A stretch of DNA of 64,000 nt from Clostridia bacterium (GTDB taxonomy: Bacteria; Bacillota; Clostridia; Oscillospirales; CAG-272): the NCBI GenBank assembly GCA_017446155.1, contig JAFSRI010000042.1, forward strand, positions 16,629 to 80,628. The letters run 5' to 3'. The notes under the pieces were generated by a model, which worked only from the letters and a program-made list of their open reading frames with translations, was not told the origin of the DNA and did not search any database. A program made the translations under genes and the position numbers. Positions 52,559-61,005 of the stretch are shown piece after piece (position 1 is the stretch's first letter; each line of letters starts with the position of its first letter).

Positions 52559-53473
52559 TTACAAAAGCAACAGCTCTTGATATGAGAATTCTTTTTGAAA
52601 CGCGGCGTTGACGGCACAGCATATGACAGACGCAAGACGTTTTGAAACGACGTCTATGTCGTTTGGGGAAACAAACATTCCCTTTGCGCGCTCGGCGGCG
52701 GATGAAATAATTTCTTCATCGGAGCAGACGAGGGAGAGAGAGTCGAAAATAAGCGTTTGCGTGTCAACGACCGTCGGCACGCCGATCGATATGACGGGAA
52801 TGCCGAGGGTGTTTTCGCTTATCTCACAATGGCCGCCACCAACGCCGGAACCGGGGGAAATTCCGCATGAGGAAAGTTGTATCGTGTGCGAAAGGCGCGC
52901 GGTCTCTCTTGCAGCGAGCGCGTCGCAGACGATAAGCAGATCGGGCTTTTCGCGCGAAACGACGCCGTTTATCGTGTCGAACGCTTCAATACCCGTTTGT
53001 GCGGTTACGCCGGGAGAAAGAGATGTCATATCAAACAGATTTGTCTTTTCAAAAACGTCGGGTGAGGTACGCTTTACATGGCGGGTGGCGATGACGCCGT
53101 CGGCAGAAAGGGGACCGATGGAATCGGCGGAGAGAAGACGATTGCCGAGACCGCAGAACATGGCGCTGTGCGGTTTATGTTTGAGCGAATCTATAAGTGA
53201 CAGCAGCGCGGTTTTTGCGGCGTCGATGAGCGCCATGGTCGATTCATAGTCCGGGTTTGAAAACGGGAAAGACAAGGTGATATAGCGCCCGATCGGCTTT
53301 CCGATAAGTTTTGCGCCGTCGTCGGTTGTAATTTCTATCTCACACACGGAAATATCGTGTGACAAGTTCGTCGTTTTTTCTTTTACGCCGTCGAGCACGC
53401 CTCGATTTTCATCGGCATATGTTTTCATCGCTTCATCGCGGAGTTCGCTTGCAAGGTCGGTTCTGAAATTCAT
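52559..53473 (-). CDS. gpr: Spore germination protease GPR
   Basis: Degrades small acid-soluble spore proteins at germination and is made as a zymogen. The 304-residue protein starts MNFRTDLASELRDEA, carrying the propeptide, and has the core segments GLGNRLLSADSIGPL, SLSPGVTAQTGIEA and SGVGGGHCEISENTLGIPVISIGVPTVVD (in parts). AAGGA precedes ATG 53473. Its promoter must lie in the short stretch before the terminator at 53515-53543. A CATAATA near 53497 on the minus strand could be a sporulation-sigma -10, but no matching -35 is clear. Confidence 0.95.
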   Translation of the reverse strand: MNFRTDLASELRDEAMKTYADENRGVLDGVKEKTTNLSHDISVCEIEITTDDGAKLIGKPIGRYITLSFPFSNPDYESTMALIDAAKTALLSLIDSLKHKPHSAMFCGLGNRLLSADSIGPLSADGVIATRHVKRTSPDVFEKTNLFDMTSLSPGVTAQTGIEAFDTINGVVSREKPDLLIVCDALAARETARLSHTIQLSSCGISPGSGVGGGHCEISENTLGIPVISIGVPTVVDTQTLIFDSLSLVCSDEEIISSAAERAKGMFVSPNDIDVVSKRLASVICCAVNAAFQKEFSYQELLLL

Positions 53474-53514
53474 TTGCTAATCCTTTTTTATTTTTATTAT
53501 GTGCTTGAAAACGA

Positions 53515-53543
53515 AAAAAATCCGTCTTTTAGGCGGATTTTTT
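53515..53543. terminator. Bidirectional terminator upstream of gpr
   Basis: Arms aaaaaatccg (53515-53524) and cggatttttt (53534-53543), with inner pairs tc/gg. A and T runs on both sides allow termination in either direction. It insulates gpr from transcription coming from the sRNA region. Confidence 0.82.
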
Positions 53544-53785
53544 CTTTGTTCGACATGTGTAGACGCCGATAAGTAAAGACAAGCAAAATTAAAGTGCGCT
53601 GAAAGGCGCGCCGAAAAATGCAATGCTTTTAACCGTTACCGCAAAAGTCGTTTACAACTTAACAAAAGCGCGAAAAAAGCCCGTGTTTTTACATATAATA
53701 AAAACGGTGCCGACTTTAAGCACTTTTATGTTGTGCGGTAATTCTAATGTATCAAATAAAAAACATTTTTCAACATATAATAAAG
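53544..53785. other. AT-rich spacer left of the candidate sRNA
   Basis: No ORF with a ribosome site. On the minus strand TTGAAA and TACATT about 16 bp apart near 53740-53770 could be another weak promoter, and small stems follow. I cannot support a specific feature. Confidence 0.35.
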
Positions 53786-53877
53786 AAAAAATCCGTCGGT
53801 GACGGACTTTTTCTTAAAATCTAAAAATTGTTCCAATAGATTTTTCGGTGCAATATCGGGGATAGATTATCACACCC
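53786..53877 (-). ncRNA. Candidate small RNA of about 92 nt
   Basis: A strong minus-strand promoter (53912-53884) would start RNA near 53877. The transcript has three stems. First is a ggtg...cacc pair near 53875-53848. Second is a perfect aaaatcta/tagatttt stem near 53845-53815. Third is the terminator stem tccgtc/gacgga (53806-53792, loop ggt read on the plus strand) followed by TTTTTT at 53791-53786. No good ORF is present; a 19-codon GTG-started frame lacks a spaced ribosome site. It resembles no RNA family I can name. Confidence 0.5.
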
Positions 53878-53883
53878 GGTATT

Positions 53884-53912
53884 ATTTTATATGATTTTAT
53901 CATATTTGTCAA
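53884..53912 (-). promoter_or_regulatory. Promoter of the candidate sRNA with palindrome in its spacer
   Basis: Minus strand: TTGACA (53912-53907), 17-bp spacer, TAAAAT (53889-53884). The 15-mer tatgattttatcata (53890-53904) nearly fills the spacer and is identical to the one at 19970-19984. Confidence 0.72.
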
Positions 53913-53933
53913 GATTAAATATGATTATATGAT
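53906..53933 (+). promoter_or_regulatory. Possible promoter of the RHH gene
   Basis: TTGTCA (53906-53911), 16-bp spacer, TATGAT (53928-53933). Its -35 overlaps the -35 of the divergent sRNA promoter. A better TATAAT lies at 53933-53938 but with 21-bp spacing. Confidence 0.45.
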
Positions 53934-53971
53934 ATAATAATTTAAATAATATGCGAGTGGGGGTCGACTTT

Positions 53972-54127
53972 ATGAAACCTTTAAAGGAAAGACTGAGTAT
54001 AACGGTCGACAGTGATGTCATTGACGTGATTAAAAAAGAGGCGGAAGAAGACAGCAGGCCGCTTTCTCAATATATCAATTTGATTTTAAAAGAACACATT
54101 TCAAAGAAAGACAAGAAGAAAAAATAA
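53972..54127 (+). CDS. Ribbon-helix-helix (Arc/CopG-like) small DNA-binding protein
   Basis: A 51-residue protein too short for length-limited gene finding. It has the RHH plan: a short basic strand RLSITVDSD (residues 7-15), helix one VIDVIKKEAEEDS, turn RPLS, and helix two QYINLILKEHISKK, with a lysine-rich tail. Such proteins dimerise and insert the paired strand into the major groove of short palindromes. GTGGGGG lies 8 nt before ATG 53972, and a terminator follows at once. It diverges from the candidate sRNA, so autoregulation and control of that RNA are plausible. No toxin gene is adjacent. Confidence 0.78.
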   Translation: MKPLKERLSITVDSDVIDVIKKEAEEDSRPLSQYINLILKEHISKKDKKKK

Positions 54128-54152
54128 AATCCGCAGTTAATGCGGATTTTTT
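54126..54152. terminator. Bidirectional terminator between the RHH gene and coaW
   Basis: Arms aaaatccgca (54126-54135) and tgcggatttt (54141-54150), loop gttaa, then T. It serves the + strand RHH gene and the - strand asnS-coaW operon. Confidence 0.9.
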
Positions 54153-54159
54153 GTTTATT

Positions 54160-54984
54160 TCAGCCTGCGAGCGCGGCACCTATCGCCGTGGCGAATTGAG
54201 CGTTTTCAGGCACGATTGTGTTTATGCCGAAATTGCGGCGGAACGCGGAGAATATCTCCTGAGCAGGCGGAATGATTGCAAGATTGCCGGTGAATACAAC
54301 GTTTTTAACGTTTTCTTTTCTTGCGGCAAATACTGCCATCATGCCTACCGTTTCAAATATGAGGTTTATTATTCCTCGCGCTATGTCGGCGTTTGAGGCA
54401 ATGTATGAAACCTTGCCGAAGTTGGCGGCGGTCATTTCCGGCGGAAGAGAGATAGAATCTTTTGCCGACAGGTCTTTTATGCGAAGGTCGATTTTGTCAA
54501 GATCGCCTTTTTCGGCAAGGGAAACGATATGATCGACGGAATCCATTGCGAGCATTTTTTTTGAAAGCCCCACAAGTGTTCCTCCGCCGACGCCGGTACC
54601 GCCCAGATATTCTGTTTTAACGTTATCACCCATGCGCTTTGCGTGAACGATTGCCGTTCCCGTTCCCATGCTGACGATTACGGCGTCGTCAAGGCCTGAA
54701 AGATAAAGCCCGCCGCGCCCAACGCAGTCAAACTCGACAGCCTTGACGCATGGCAAATCGTAGAGCGGCTTTGAAATATATGACGAGCCGACGCCTGTGA
54801 TCACTACCTTTTCTATGTCACTCAACCCAAGCCCGTTTTTTGTTGTGAACTTGCCGAACGCCCCGTAGACCGACGTGAGCGGATCGTCTGCGCGGACAAA
54901 CTCGGGGGAGTTTATCTTGCCGCAGTATGATGAAACGATTTTTGTCGTACTTCCGCCGACGTCAATGCCGATTATTACTTTCAT
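54160..54984 (-). CDS. coaW: Type II pantothenate kinase
   Basis: First step of CoA synthesis, phosphorylating pantothenate; type II enzymes resist CoA feedback. The 274-residue ASKHA-fold protein has the phosphate-1 loop IGIDVGGSTTKIV (4-16), VSMGTGTAIV near 108, and GGTGVGGGTLVGL near 128. ATG 54984 with AAAGGAAG upstream is preferred to an earlier in-frame ATG that overlaps ddl. It is the last gene of the asnS operon. Confidence 0.92.
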   Translation of the reverse strand: MKVIIGIDVGGSTTKIVSSYCGKINSPEFVRADDPLTSVYGAFGKFTTKNGLGLSDIEKVVITGVGSSYISKPLYDLPCVKAVEFDCVGRGGLYLSGLDDAVIVSMGTGTAIVHAKRMGDNVKTEYLGGTGVGGGTLVGLSKKMLAMDSVDHIVSLAEKGDLDKIDLRIKDLSAKDSISLPPEMTAANFGKVSYIASNADIARGIINLIFETVGMMAVFAARKENVKNVVFTGNLAIIPPAQEIFSAFRRNFGINTIVPENAQFATAIGAALAG

Positions 54985-55001
54985 TTTATACTTCCTTTCT
55001 T

Positions 55002-56009
55002 TCAAATGCCCGCCTGCGCTATCATTTCGCAAAGCTCGCCGTAGCTTATACCGACAGCCGCGGCTTCTTGCGGAAGAAGTGATGCCGGCGTCATGCCGGG
55101 CAGAGCGTTTGCTTCAAGACAATAGAATATTCCGGTGGATTCTTCAAGGATAAAATCAAGGCGGCTGTAAGCGCCGAGCCCGAGCGCATTGTGCGCCGAA
55201 AGAGCTTTTTCACCGAGATTTCTTGCCTGCTCGTCTGTCAAATCCGCGGGGCAGATCTCCTCTGTTGCGCCGGCTTGATATTTGTTTGAATAGTCGTAGA
55301 AGCCATGTTTGGGTATGATCTCTATCGCCGGCAGAGCTCTGCCGTTCAGAATCCCGACTGAAAACTCGCGACCGACAATTCTTCTTTCAACAAGCACGCG
55401 GCAGTTCTGCTCCGCGGCAAAATCTATCGCCTTTTGCAGATCTTCCGCCCGTTCAACTATCGAAACTCCGACGCTTGAACCGCACCCGACGGGTTTTACA
55501 ACGGCGGGAATCGGAATAGTATCGAGCGACTCGCCGTTATAGACGTCGCCGTCGGGGGTGGGTATGCCCGATTGGCGAAACATTGCTTTTGACAGCGCCT
55601 TATCCATTGCCAGATGGCACGAGGCGTAGTCGCTGCCCGTGTGCTTTATTCCGAGCGTTTCCAGCAGCGCCGAAATTCGCCCGTCCTCACCCGCTCCGCC
55701 GTGAAGAGCAAGAAACGTGACGTCCGCCGCCTCACACAGATGTACCACTCCTCGCCCGACAAGGCGTTTTCCTTCGCCGAACTCGCGCTTTATTGAGTCG
55801 AGATCGGGGGGAGCTGAGGGAATTTTAAACGTATATTCCCCGTTTTTGCGGAACATTTTTTCAACTTTTGTTTCATCTATCGCGCGATACACGTCGACGA
55901 ATGCGACGGTATGGCCGCGCTTTGAAAGTGCGGTGGCGATCATGGCGCCGGATGAGAGCGAAACGTCCCTTTCCGGACTCAGCCCGCCCGCAAGAACTGC
56001 TATCTTCAT
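55002..56009 (-). CDS. ddl: D-alanine-D-alanine ligase
   Basis: ATP-grasp enzyme joining two D-Ala for peptidoglycan. The 335 residues start MKIAVLAGGLSPERDVSLSS and include FLALHGGAGEDGRI, VKPVGCGSSVGVSIV and CLEANALPGMTPASLLPQEA. The Tyr/Phe position of the omega loop reads KYQAG, as for D-Ala-D-Ala rather than D-lactate ligases; this is a by-eye reading. Start 56009 has AGAGG 6 nt upstream. Its first 137 nt overlap the aminotransferase frame. Confidence 0.94.
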   Translation of the reverse strand: MKIAVLAGGLSPERDVSLSSGAMIATALSKRGHTVAFVDVYRAIDETKVEKMFRKNGEYTFKIPSAPPDLDSIKREFGEGKRLVGRGVVHLCEAADVTFLALHGGAGEDGRISALLETLGIKHTGSDYASCHLAMDKALSKAMFRQSGIPTPDGDVYNGESLDTIPIPAVVKPVGCGSSVGVSIVERAEDLQKAIDFAAEQNCRVLVERRIVGREFSVGILNGRALPAIEIIPKHGFYDYSNKYQAGATEEICPADLTDEQARNLGEKALSAHNALGLGAYSRLDFILEESTGIFYCLEANALPGMTPASLLPQEAAAVGISYGELCEMIAQAGI

Positions 56010-57300
56010 TGTCAGCCTCTTTATCATGTATTATTTTTTCCGCCGCGGCGAGCTTTACGCACACACAAAGTATTTCGGCGGCGATTTTCAGCTCATCCCG
56101 CTTCGGATATGACGGCGCTATCCGCAGGTTTCGGTCAAAGGGATCTTTGCCGTATGGAAACGTTGCGCCGGCGTCAGTTAATTTCAGCCCCGCGTCATTG
56201 CATAGTTCCCATACCTTACGCGCCGTGTGCGGCAAAACGTCAAGCGAGATGAAATATCCGCCTTTCGGAATCGTCCATTCGGCGATATTAAGCCCTTCGA
56301 GCTCCTCTGACAAAACAGAGAGAACAAGCTCGAATTTCGGGGTGAGCAGCTCAGCATGGCGGCGCATATGGCGATAGAGCGAGTCTGAGTCGGCAAAGAA
56401 CAGCGCATGGCGCAGTTGGTTTATTTTGTCGTATGATATTGTTTTTACGCCAAGATGTTTTAGAGCATATGAAATGTTTTTTTGCGATGAGATCATAGCG
56501 GCGACGCCCGCACCGGGGAACGTCATTTTTGACGTTGAAACAAATTCATATACCGTGTTTTCGTTTTTTGTGCCTCGTATAAGGCTGAAAATATTTTTTT
56601 GTCCGATGGGGCGGTAAAGGTCGTGAACGATATAGGCGTTATCCCAGAATATTCTGAAATCTCCCGCCGCCGCGTCAATGGCGGCGAAGCGTTGTATCGT
56701 TTCATCGCTGTAAACGGCGCCCGTGGGATTTGAATATTTCGGAACGCACCAAATTCCCTTTACGGTTCTGTCAAGCGCGACGAACCGTTCGACCTCGTTC
56801 ATATCGGGGCCGTCGTCGGTCATGGCGACGGGTATCATCTCTATATCAAGCGCCTGACAAATTGCGAAGTGCCTGTCATAACCCGGAGAGGGGCAGAGAA
56901 ATTTGATTTTGCCTTGTTTTATCCACGGCGGGCTTTCTTCATCCACACCGAAGAGCATGGCGCACACGACTGCATCATACATCATCTCAAGGCTTGAATT
57001 GCCGCCGATAAGCGTTTGCGTTTCATCAACGCCGCAAAGCTCGGCAAACATTCGCTTAGCCTCACCCAACCCCGCAAGAGTTCCGTAATTGCGAGCGTCC
57101 GTGCCGTCGGACGAAAAACAGTTTTTTTCGTCGATCACGGAAAACAGCCCGTCTGAAAGGGAGAGCTGTTCCGGCGACGGTTTTCCGCGCGACATATCGA
57201 GCTTGAAGCCCCTCGCGCGAAAAGATTCATATCTTTTATAAAGTTCTCCGAGCTTGAAATACAGCTCGGAGAGCGCCAATTTTTTATAGCTTTTAGGCAT
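55873..57300 (-). CDS. PLP-dependent aminotransferase (class I/II fold, PF12897-like)
   Basis: A fold-type I aminotransferase of the aspartate-aminotransferase-like group often annotated next to wall genes in Clostridia. Features are MSRGKPSPEQLSLSDG near 35, GGNSSLEMMYDA near 98, CPSPGYDRHF near 132, KYSNPTGAVYSDE near 183, and the PLP Lys in STSKMTFPGAG near 253. Family members end near residue 430. Here the frame continues 45 residues as an Arg/Ser-rich tail that is the out-of-phase reading of ddl. GGAGAAAG precedes ATG 57300. Substrate unknown. Confidence 0.85.
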   Translation of the reverse strand: MPKSYKKLALSELYFKLGELYKRYESFRARGFKLDMSRGKPSPEQLSLSDGLFSVIDEKNCFSSDGTDARNYGTLAGLGEAKRMFAELCGVDETQTLIGGNSSLEMMYDAVVCAMLFGVDEESPPWIKQGKIKFLCPSPGYDRHFAICQALDIEMIPVAMTDDGPDMNEVERFVALDRTVKGIWCVPKYSNPTGAVYSDETIQRFAAIDAAAGDFRIFWDNAYIVHDLYRPIGQKNIFSLIRGTKNENTVYEFVSTSKMTFPGAGVAAMISSQKNISYALKHLGVKTISYDKINQLRHALFFADSDSLYRHMRRHAELLTPKFELVLSVLSEELEGLNIAEWTIPKGGYFISLDVLPHTARKVWELCNDAGLKLTDAGATFPYGKDPFDRNLRIAPSYPKRDELKIAAEILCVCVKLAAAEKIIHDKEADNEDSSSCGRAESGKGRFALIRRHDRHRTFKARPYRRIRRRVSRDR

Positions 57301-57317
57301 GAGCTTTCTCCGATCTT

Positions 57318-58712
57318 TTAAATATCGGCGTTACCTGTTGTTCTCGGGAATGCTTCCACGTCGCGGATGTTCGATACGCCCGTGACATACATGATGAGTC
57401 TTTCAAAGCCGAGACCGAATCCGGCGTGATGTGTTCCGCCGTATTTGCGAAGCTCAGTGTACCACCAGTAGTCGTCGGGGTTGAGCCCGAAGCGCGCATA
57501 TGCTTCTTCGAGTTTGTCGAGTCTTTCCTCTCTTTGAGAACCGCCGATGAGCTCTCCCACACCGGGAACAAGCATGTCGGCAGCGGCAACGGTCTTGCCG
57601 TCGTCGTTTAAACGCATATAGAACGCCTTTATCTCGCGGGGGTAGTCGGTGACGAACACGGGCTTTTTGAATATCTCTTCGCAGAGGTATCTTTCATGCT
57701 CCGTCTGCATATCGCAACCCCAGAAGGGCTTGTAATCAAATTCTTTTCCGCTTTCTTCAAGCAGTTTAATCGCCTCTGTATATGATACGCGGGCAAAGTC
57801 GTTTTCGACAATGTTGTGCAATCTTTCAAGTACGGTGTTATCGACGAATTTGTTGAAAAATTCAAGCTCTTGCTTGCAGTTTTCAAGCAAATATCCGACG
57901 ACTGATTTTGTCATCGCCTCAGCCAAGCGCATATCGTCTTCAAGGTCGGAGAAGGCAATCTCGGGTTCTATCATCCAGAACTCCGCCGCGTGACGCTGAG
58001 TGTAGCTCTTTTCGGCGCGGAACGTCGGGCCGAACGTATATATCTTTGCAAATGCCTGAGCAAAACACTCGGCGTTGAGCTGGCCGGAAACGGTGAGGAA
58101 CGAATCTTTGCCGAAAAAGTCTTTGGAAAAATCGATTTTGCCGTCGTCTGTTCTCGGCGGATTGTCGAGATCAAGGGACGTTACGCGGAACATTTCTCCC
58201 GCGCCCTCGCAGTCGCTTACGGTGATAAGCGGCGTGTGAACGTAGATAAAACCGTTTTCATTGAAGAATTTGTGAATTGCAAACGCCGCCGCCGAACGAA
58301 CGCGGAACACGGCGTTGAAGAGGTTTGCTCTGGGACGGAGGTGTGCGATCGTGCGGAGATATTCGAGCGTATGGCGCTTTTTCTGAATCGGAAAATCGGG
58401 CGTTGACGTTCCCTCAACCTCAATTTTTTCCGCCTTTATTTCAAACGGTTGGGGCGCTTCGGGGGTGAGGGTGAGCGTGCCTGAAACTATGAGCGCCGCC
58501 CCTGTGTTCTGAGAGGCGATCTCTTTATAATTGTCGAGCTTGTCAGACTCGAATACTACCTGAATATTTTTAAAACAACTTCCGTCGTTGAGTTCTATAA
58601 ACCCGAATGCGTTGCTTGAACGTATGGATCTTGCCCAGCCGGCGACAGTTATCTGTTTTCCGCCGTATTCGGAGGGATCTTCAAAAATGCCTTTTACAAG
58701 TGTTCTTTCCAT
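57318..58712 (-). CDS. asnS: Asparaginyl-tRNA synthetase
   Basis: Class IIb synthetase with an N-terminal OB anticodon-binding domain (residues 1-110, [25 protein letters not shown] in parts). The catalytic domain has motif 2 [21 protein letters not shown] (in parts) and motif 3 [19 protein letters not shown]. The 464-residue length is typical. AAAGGGAAA precedes ATG 58712. It leads the asnS-aminotransferase-ddl-coaW operon. No T-box is visible in the leader. Confidence 0.96.
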   Translation of the reverse strand: MERTLVKGIFEDPSEYGGKQITVAGWARSIRSSNAFGFIELNDGSCFKNIQVVFESDKLDNYKEIASQNTGAALIVSGTLTLTPEAPQPFEIKAEKIEVEGTSTPDFPIQKKRHTLEYLRTIAHLRPRANLFNAVFRVRSAAAFAIHKFFNENGFIYVHTPLITVSDCEGAGEMFRVTSLDLDNPPRTDDGKIDFSKDFFGKDSFLTVSGQLNAECFAQAFAKIYTFGPTFRAEKSYTQRHAAEFWMIEPEIAFSDLEDDMRLAEAMTKSVVGYLLENCKQELEFFNKFVDNTVLERLHNIVENDFARVSYTEAIKLLEESGKEFDYKPFWGCDMQTEHERYLCEEIFKKPVFVTDYPREIKAFYMRLNDDGKTVAAADMLVPGVGELIGGSQREERLDKLEEAYARFGLNPDDYWWYTELRKYGGTHHAGFGLGFERLIMYVTGVSNIRDVEAFPRTTGNADI

Positions 58713-58766
58713 AATATTTTTTCCCTTTAACGTTATTTTTTGTGTATAAACACATTTTCAAATTAT

Positions 58767-58795
58767 ATTATACATCTATTTTTTTAATATTACAA
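58767..58795 (-). promoter_or_regulatory. Promoter of the asnS operon
   Basis: Minus strand: TTGTAA (58795-58790), 17-bp spacer, TATAAT (58772-58767). Confidence 0.75.
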
Positions 58796-58945
58796 TAGTT
58801 AAATAAACAAAAACATACTTTAAATCCACCAACGTTTAAGAAAAAGGACGAAAATCAAATTAAAGCGGGACTATCGCCCAAACAAATTTCTTTGCCGTTT
58901 TTTTAAACCGGCATGATCGTTTACAAAATTTTTTCGGTAAAAGTT

Positions 58946-58965
58946 TTCGTAATCGAACGAAAATG
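58946..58965. promoter_or_regulatory. Inverted repeat upstream of the transketolase promoter
   Basis: Arms ttttcgt (58946-58952) and acgaaaa (58959-58965) with core aatcga. It shares taatcgaacg with the repeat at 59077-59100, suggesting a common binding protein. The rest of the 58796-59035 spacer shows no gene. Confidence 0.4.
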
Positions 58966-59035
58966 CGCTTTGTGCCGAGGTGACGGAGAAAAGAGCAAAA
59001 AAACGCGGGAACATATTTTTATTAACATTATTTTA

Positions 59036-59064
59036 TTGACAAAAAGGCGGCGAGGGGGTATAAT
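59036..59064 (+). promoter_or_regulatory. Consensus promoter of the transketolase genes
   Basis: TTGACA (59036-59041), 17-bp G-rich spacer, TATAAT (59059-59064), both perfect hexamers. Confidence 0.92.
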
Positions 59065-59076
59065 CTAAATTAGTGT

Positions 59077-59100
59077 TTTGCGTCAATAATCGAACGCAAA
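59077..59100. promoter_or_regulatory. Inverted repeat at the transketolase transcription start
   Basis: Arms tttgcgt (59077-59083) and acgcaaa (59094-59100) lie just after the expected start site (about 59071). As DNA it could be a repressor site; as RNA a short 5' stem. Confidence 0.45.
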
Positions 59101-59139
59101 TAAAGGCAATAATAATTTATCAATTCGGAGGAAAAATAG

Positions 59140-59970
59140 ATGGATAAAGCGACAAAAACTCTGCTTGAAGAAAAAGCGCTGGCGATCCGTTTGGGAACTC
59201 TCGAAGCGGTCCACGCGGCGTCATCCGGCCATCCCGGCGGCTCACTTTCGATAGCGGATATTCTCTCATACCTTTTCTTTAAAGAAATGCGTATTGACCC
59301 GAAAAATCCCGACTGGGCAGACAGAGACAGATTCGTTCTTTCAAAAGGACATACGGCGCCCGCCCTTTATGCGGCGCTTGCAAACAGGGGATATTTCGAC
59401 ACGGCACTTCTTAAAACTTTCAGAAGCGCCGACAGCTTCCTTCAAGGACATCCCGATATGAAGCACACCCCCGGCGTAGATATGACGACGGGTTCGCTCG
59501 GTCTCGGTTTCTCGGCGGCTTGCGGAATGGCGCTCTCGGGCAAGATCTCAAATAAAGATTACAGAGTTTACGCCGTTCTCGGTGACGGCGAGGTTGAAGA
59601 AGGTCAAGTTTGGGAAGCGGCTATGTTTGCCGCCCATTATAAACTTGACAATCTCTGCATTTTCGTTGACTTCAACGGCTTGCAGATCGACGGACCGATC
59701 GTTGACGTTGTAGATCCGACGCCGATAGACAAAAAATTCGAGGCGTTCAACTGGAACTTTATCTGCATCTACTGTCACGACCTCGAAGCTATCGAGGCGG
59801 CGGCAGAAGCCGCTAAGGCTTGCAAAGGCAAACCGACGGCTGTTATTTGCACCTGCACAAAAGGTAAGGGCGTTTCGTTTATGGAAAACAAAGTCGGCTG
59901 GCACGGCAAAGCTCCGAACGACGACGAATATGCGCAGGCGGTAGCTGAACTCACCGCAAAAAATAACTGA
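59140..59970 (+). CDS. Transketolase, N-terminal subunit
   Basis: Thiamine-diphosphate-binding half of a split transketolase, which moves two-carbon units in the non-oxidative pentose phosphate pathway. The 276-residue chain has HAASSGHPGGSLSIADIL near 25, SKGHTAPALYAAL near 67, TGSLGLGFSAACGMAL near 115, and the TPP/Mg motif GDGEVEEGQVWEAAMFA near 147. CGGAGG precedes ATG 59140. The C-terminal half is the next gene, 14 nt downstream. Confidence 0.95.
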   Translation: MDKATKTLLEEKALAIRLGTLEAVHAASSGHPGGSLSIADILSYLFFKEMRIDPKNPDWADRDRFVLSKGHTAPALYAALANRGYFDTALLKTFRSADSFLQGHPDMKHTPGVDMTTGSLGLGFSAACGMALSGKISNKDYRVYAVLGDGEVEEGQVWEAAMFAAHYKLDNLCIFVDFNGLQIDGPIVDVVDPTPIDKKFEAFNWNFICIYCHDLEAIEAAAEAAKACKGKPTAVICTCTKGKGVSFMENKVGWHGKAPNDDEYAQAVAELTAKNN

Positions 59971-59984
59971 GGAGGGGAACAGAT

Positions 59985-60929
59985 ATGGCAGATAAAATTG
60001 CAACAAGACAGGCATACGGCGACGCGCTTACCGCGCTCGGCGAGAAATATGAAAACGTGGTAGTGCTTGACGCGGACTTGGCGGAAGCTACGAAAACGGG
60101 CGTTTTCAAAAAGAAATTCCCCGAAAGACATTTCGATTGCGGAATTGCGGAGGGCAACATGATAGCGGTAGCTGCGGGCATCGCCACAACGGGAAAGATT
60201 CCGTTTGCGTCGAGCTTCGCAATGTTCGCGGCGGGCAGAGCTTATGAACAGATAAGAAACGCTGTCGGTTATCCGCATTTAAACGTTAAAATCGGTGCGA
60301 CTCACGCGGGCATCTCCGTCGGTGAGGATGGCGCGACGCATCAGTGCAATGAGGACATCGCGCTTATGCGCACTATCCCCGGCATGACGGTCATTTGCCC
60401 CGCGGACGGTCTTGAAACGTATGCGGCGGTAGAGGCAGCCATAAATCATCAAGGCCCGGTATATCTCAGATTCGGCCGTGCGGCGGTACCGTATCTTTAC
60501 GATGAGAAAACGTATAAATTTGAAATCGGCAAGGGCATCGTTCTTTCCGAGGGCAAGGACGTGACAATAGTTGCGACAGGTCTTATGGTTCACATAGCGC
60601 TTGAAGCAAAAGAATTGCTTAAAGCCGACGGCATCGACGCCGAGGTCATCAACATCCATACAATCAAACCTATTGACACCGAGCTTCTTGTCAAGAGCGC
60701 GTCAAAGACGGGTGCTGTTGTGACGGCGGAAGAACATAACGTAATCGGCGGTCTCGGCGGTGCGGTATGTGAGGCGCTTTCCGAAAAACTGCCTGTTCCG
60801 GTTCTCAGAGTGGGCGTTGAGGATAAATTCGGAAAATCCGGCAAGGTTCCCGTACTTCTTGAAGAATACGGCCTTACGGCTCAGAACATAGCGGCAAAGG
60901 CAAAAGCGGCTGTCGCTCTTAAAAAATAA
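59985..60929 (+). CDS. Transketolase, C-terminal subunit
   Basis: Pyrimidine-binding and C-terminal half of the split transketolase, 314 residues. Features are FDCGIAEGNMIAVAAGIA near 44, the catalytic Glu region, THAGISVGEDGATHQ near 105, and a C-terminal transketolase_C domain with TAEEHNVIGGLGGAVCEAL near 246. GAGGGG precedes ATG 59985. It must pair with the upstream subunit to be active. Confidence 0.95.
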   Translation: MADKIATRQAYGDALTALGEKYENVVVLDADLAEATKTGVFKKKFPERHFDCGIAEGNMIAVAAGIATTGKIPFASSFAMFAAGRAYEQIRNAVGYPHLNVKIGATHAGISVGEDGATHQCNEDIALMRTIPGMTVICPADGLETYAAVEAAINHQGPVYLRFGRAAVPYLYDEKTYKFEIGKGIVLSEGKDVTIVATGLMVHIALEAKELLKADGIDAEVINIHTIKPIDTELLVKSASKTGAVVTAEEHNVIGGLGGAVCEALSEKLPVPVLRVGVEDKFGKSGKVPVLLEEYGLTAQNIAAKAKAAVALKK

Positions 60930-60946
60930 AAACATAATTTGAAAAA

Positions 60947-60986
60947 TCACTCCCGGGGAGGGGAATACTCTTCGGGAGTGAAATTT
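60947..60986 (+). terminator. Hairpin after the transketolase genes
   Basis: Arms tcactcccg (60947-60955) and cgggagtga (60973-60981) with a partly paired loop, then aattttga. Probable terminator of moderate strength. Confidence 0.7.
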
Positions 60987-61005
60987 TGATCGGGAGGTGA
61001 AACGT

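Noticed and set aside
53490..53512. Sigma-G promoter for gpr
   Set aside because: A CATAATA -10-like sequence is present, but no acceptable -35 lies 17-18 bp upstream, so it is not listed as a promoter.
53840..53877. 19-codon GTG-started frame in the candidate sRNA
   Set aside because: No spaced ribosome site, and the segment is better explained by RNA stems. It remains possible as a tiny peptide, but not supportable.
58713..58766. T-box leader for asnS
   Set aside because: The conserved T-box antiterminator sequence is absent, and the leader is too short.
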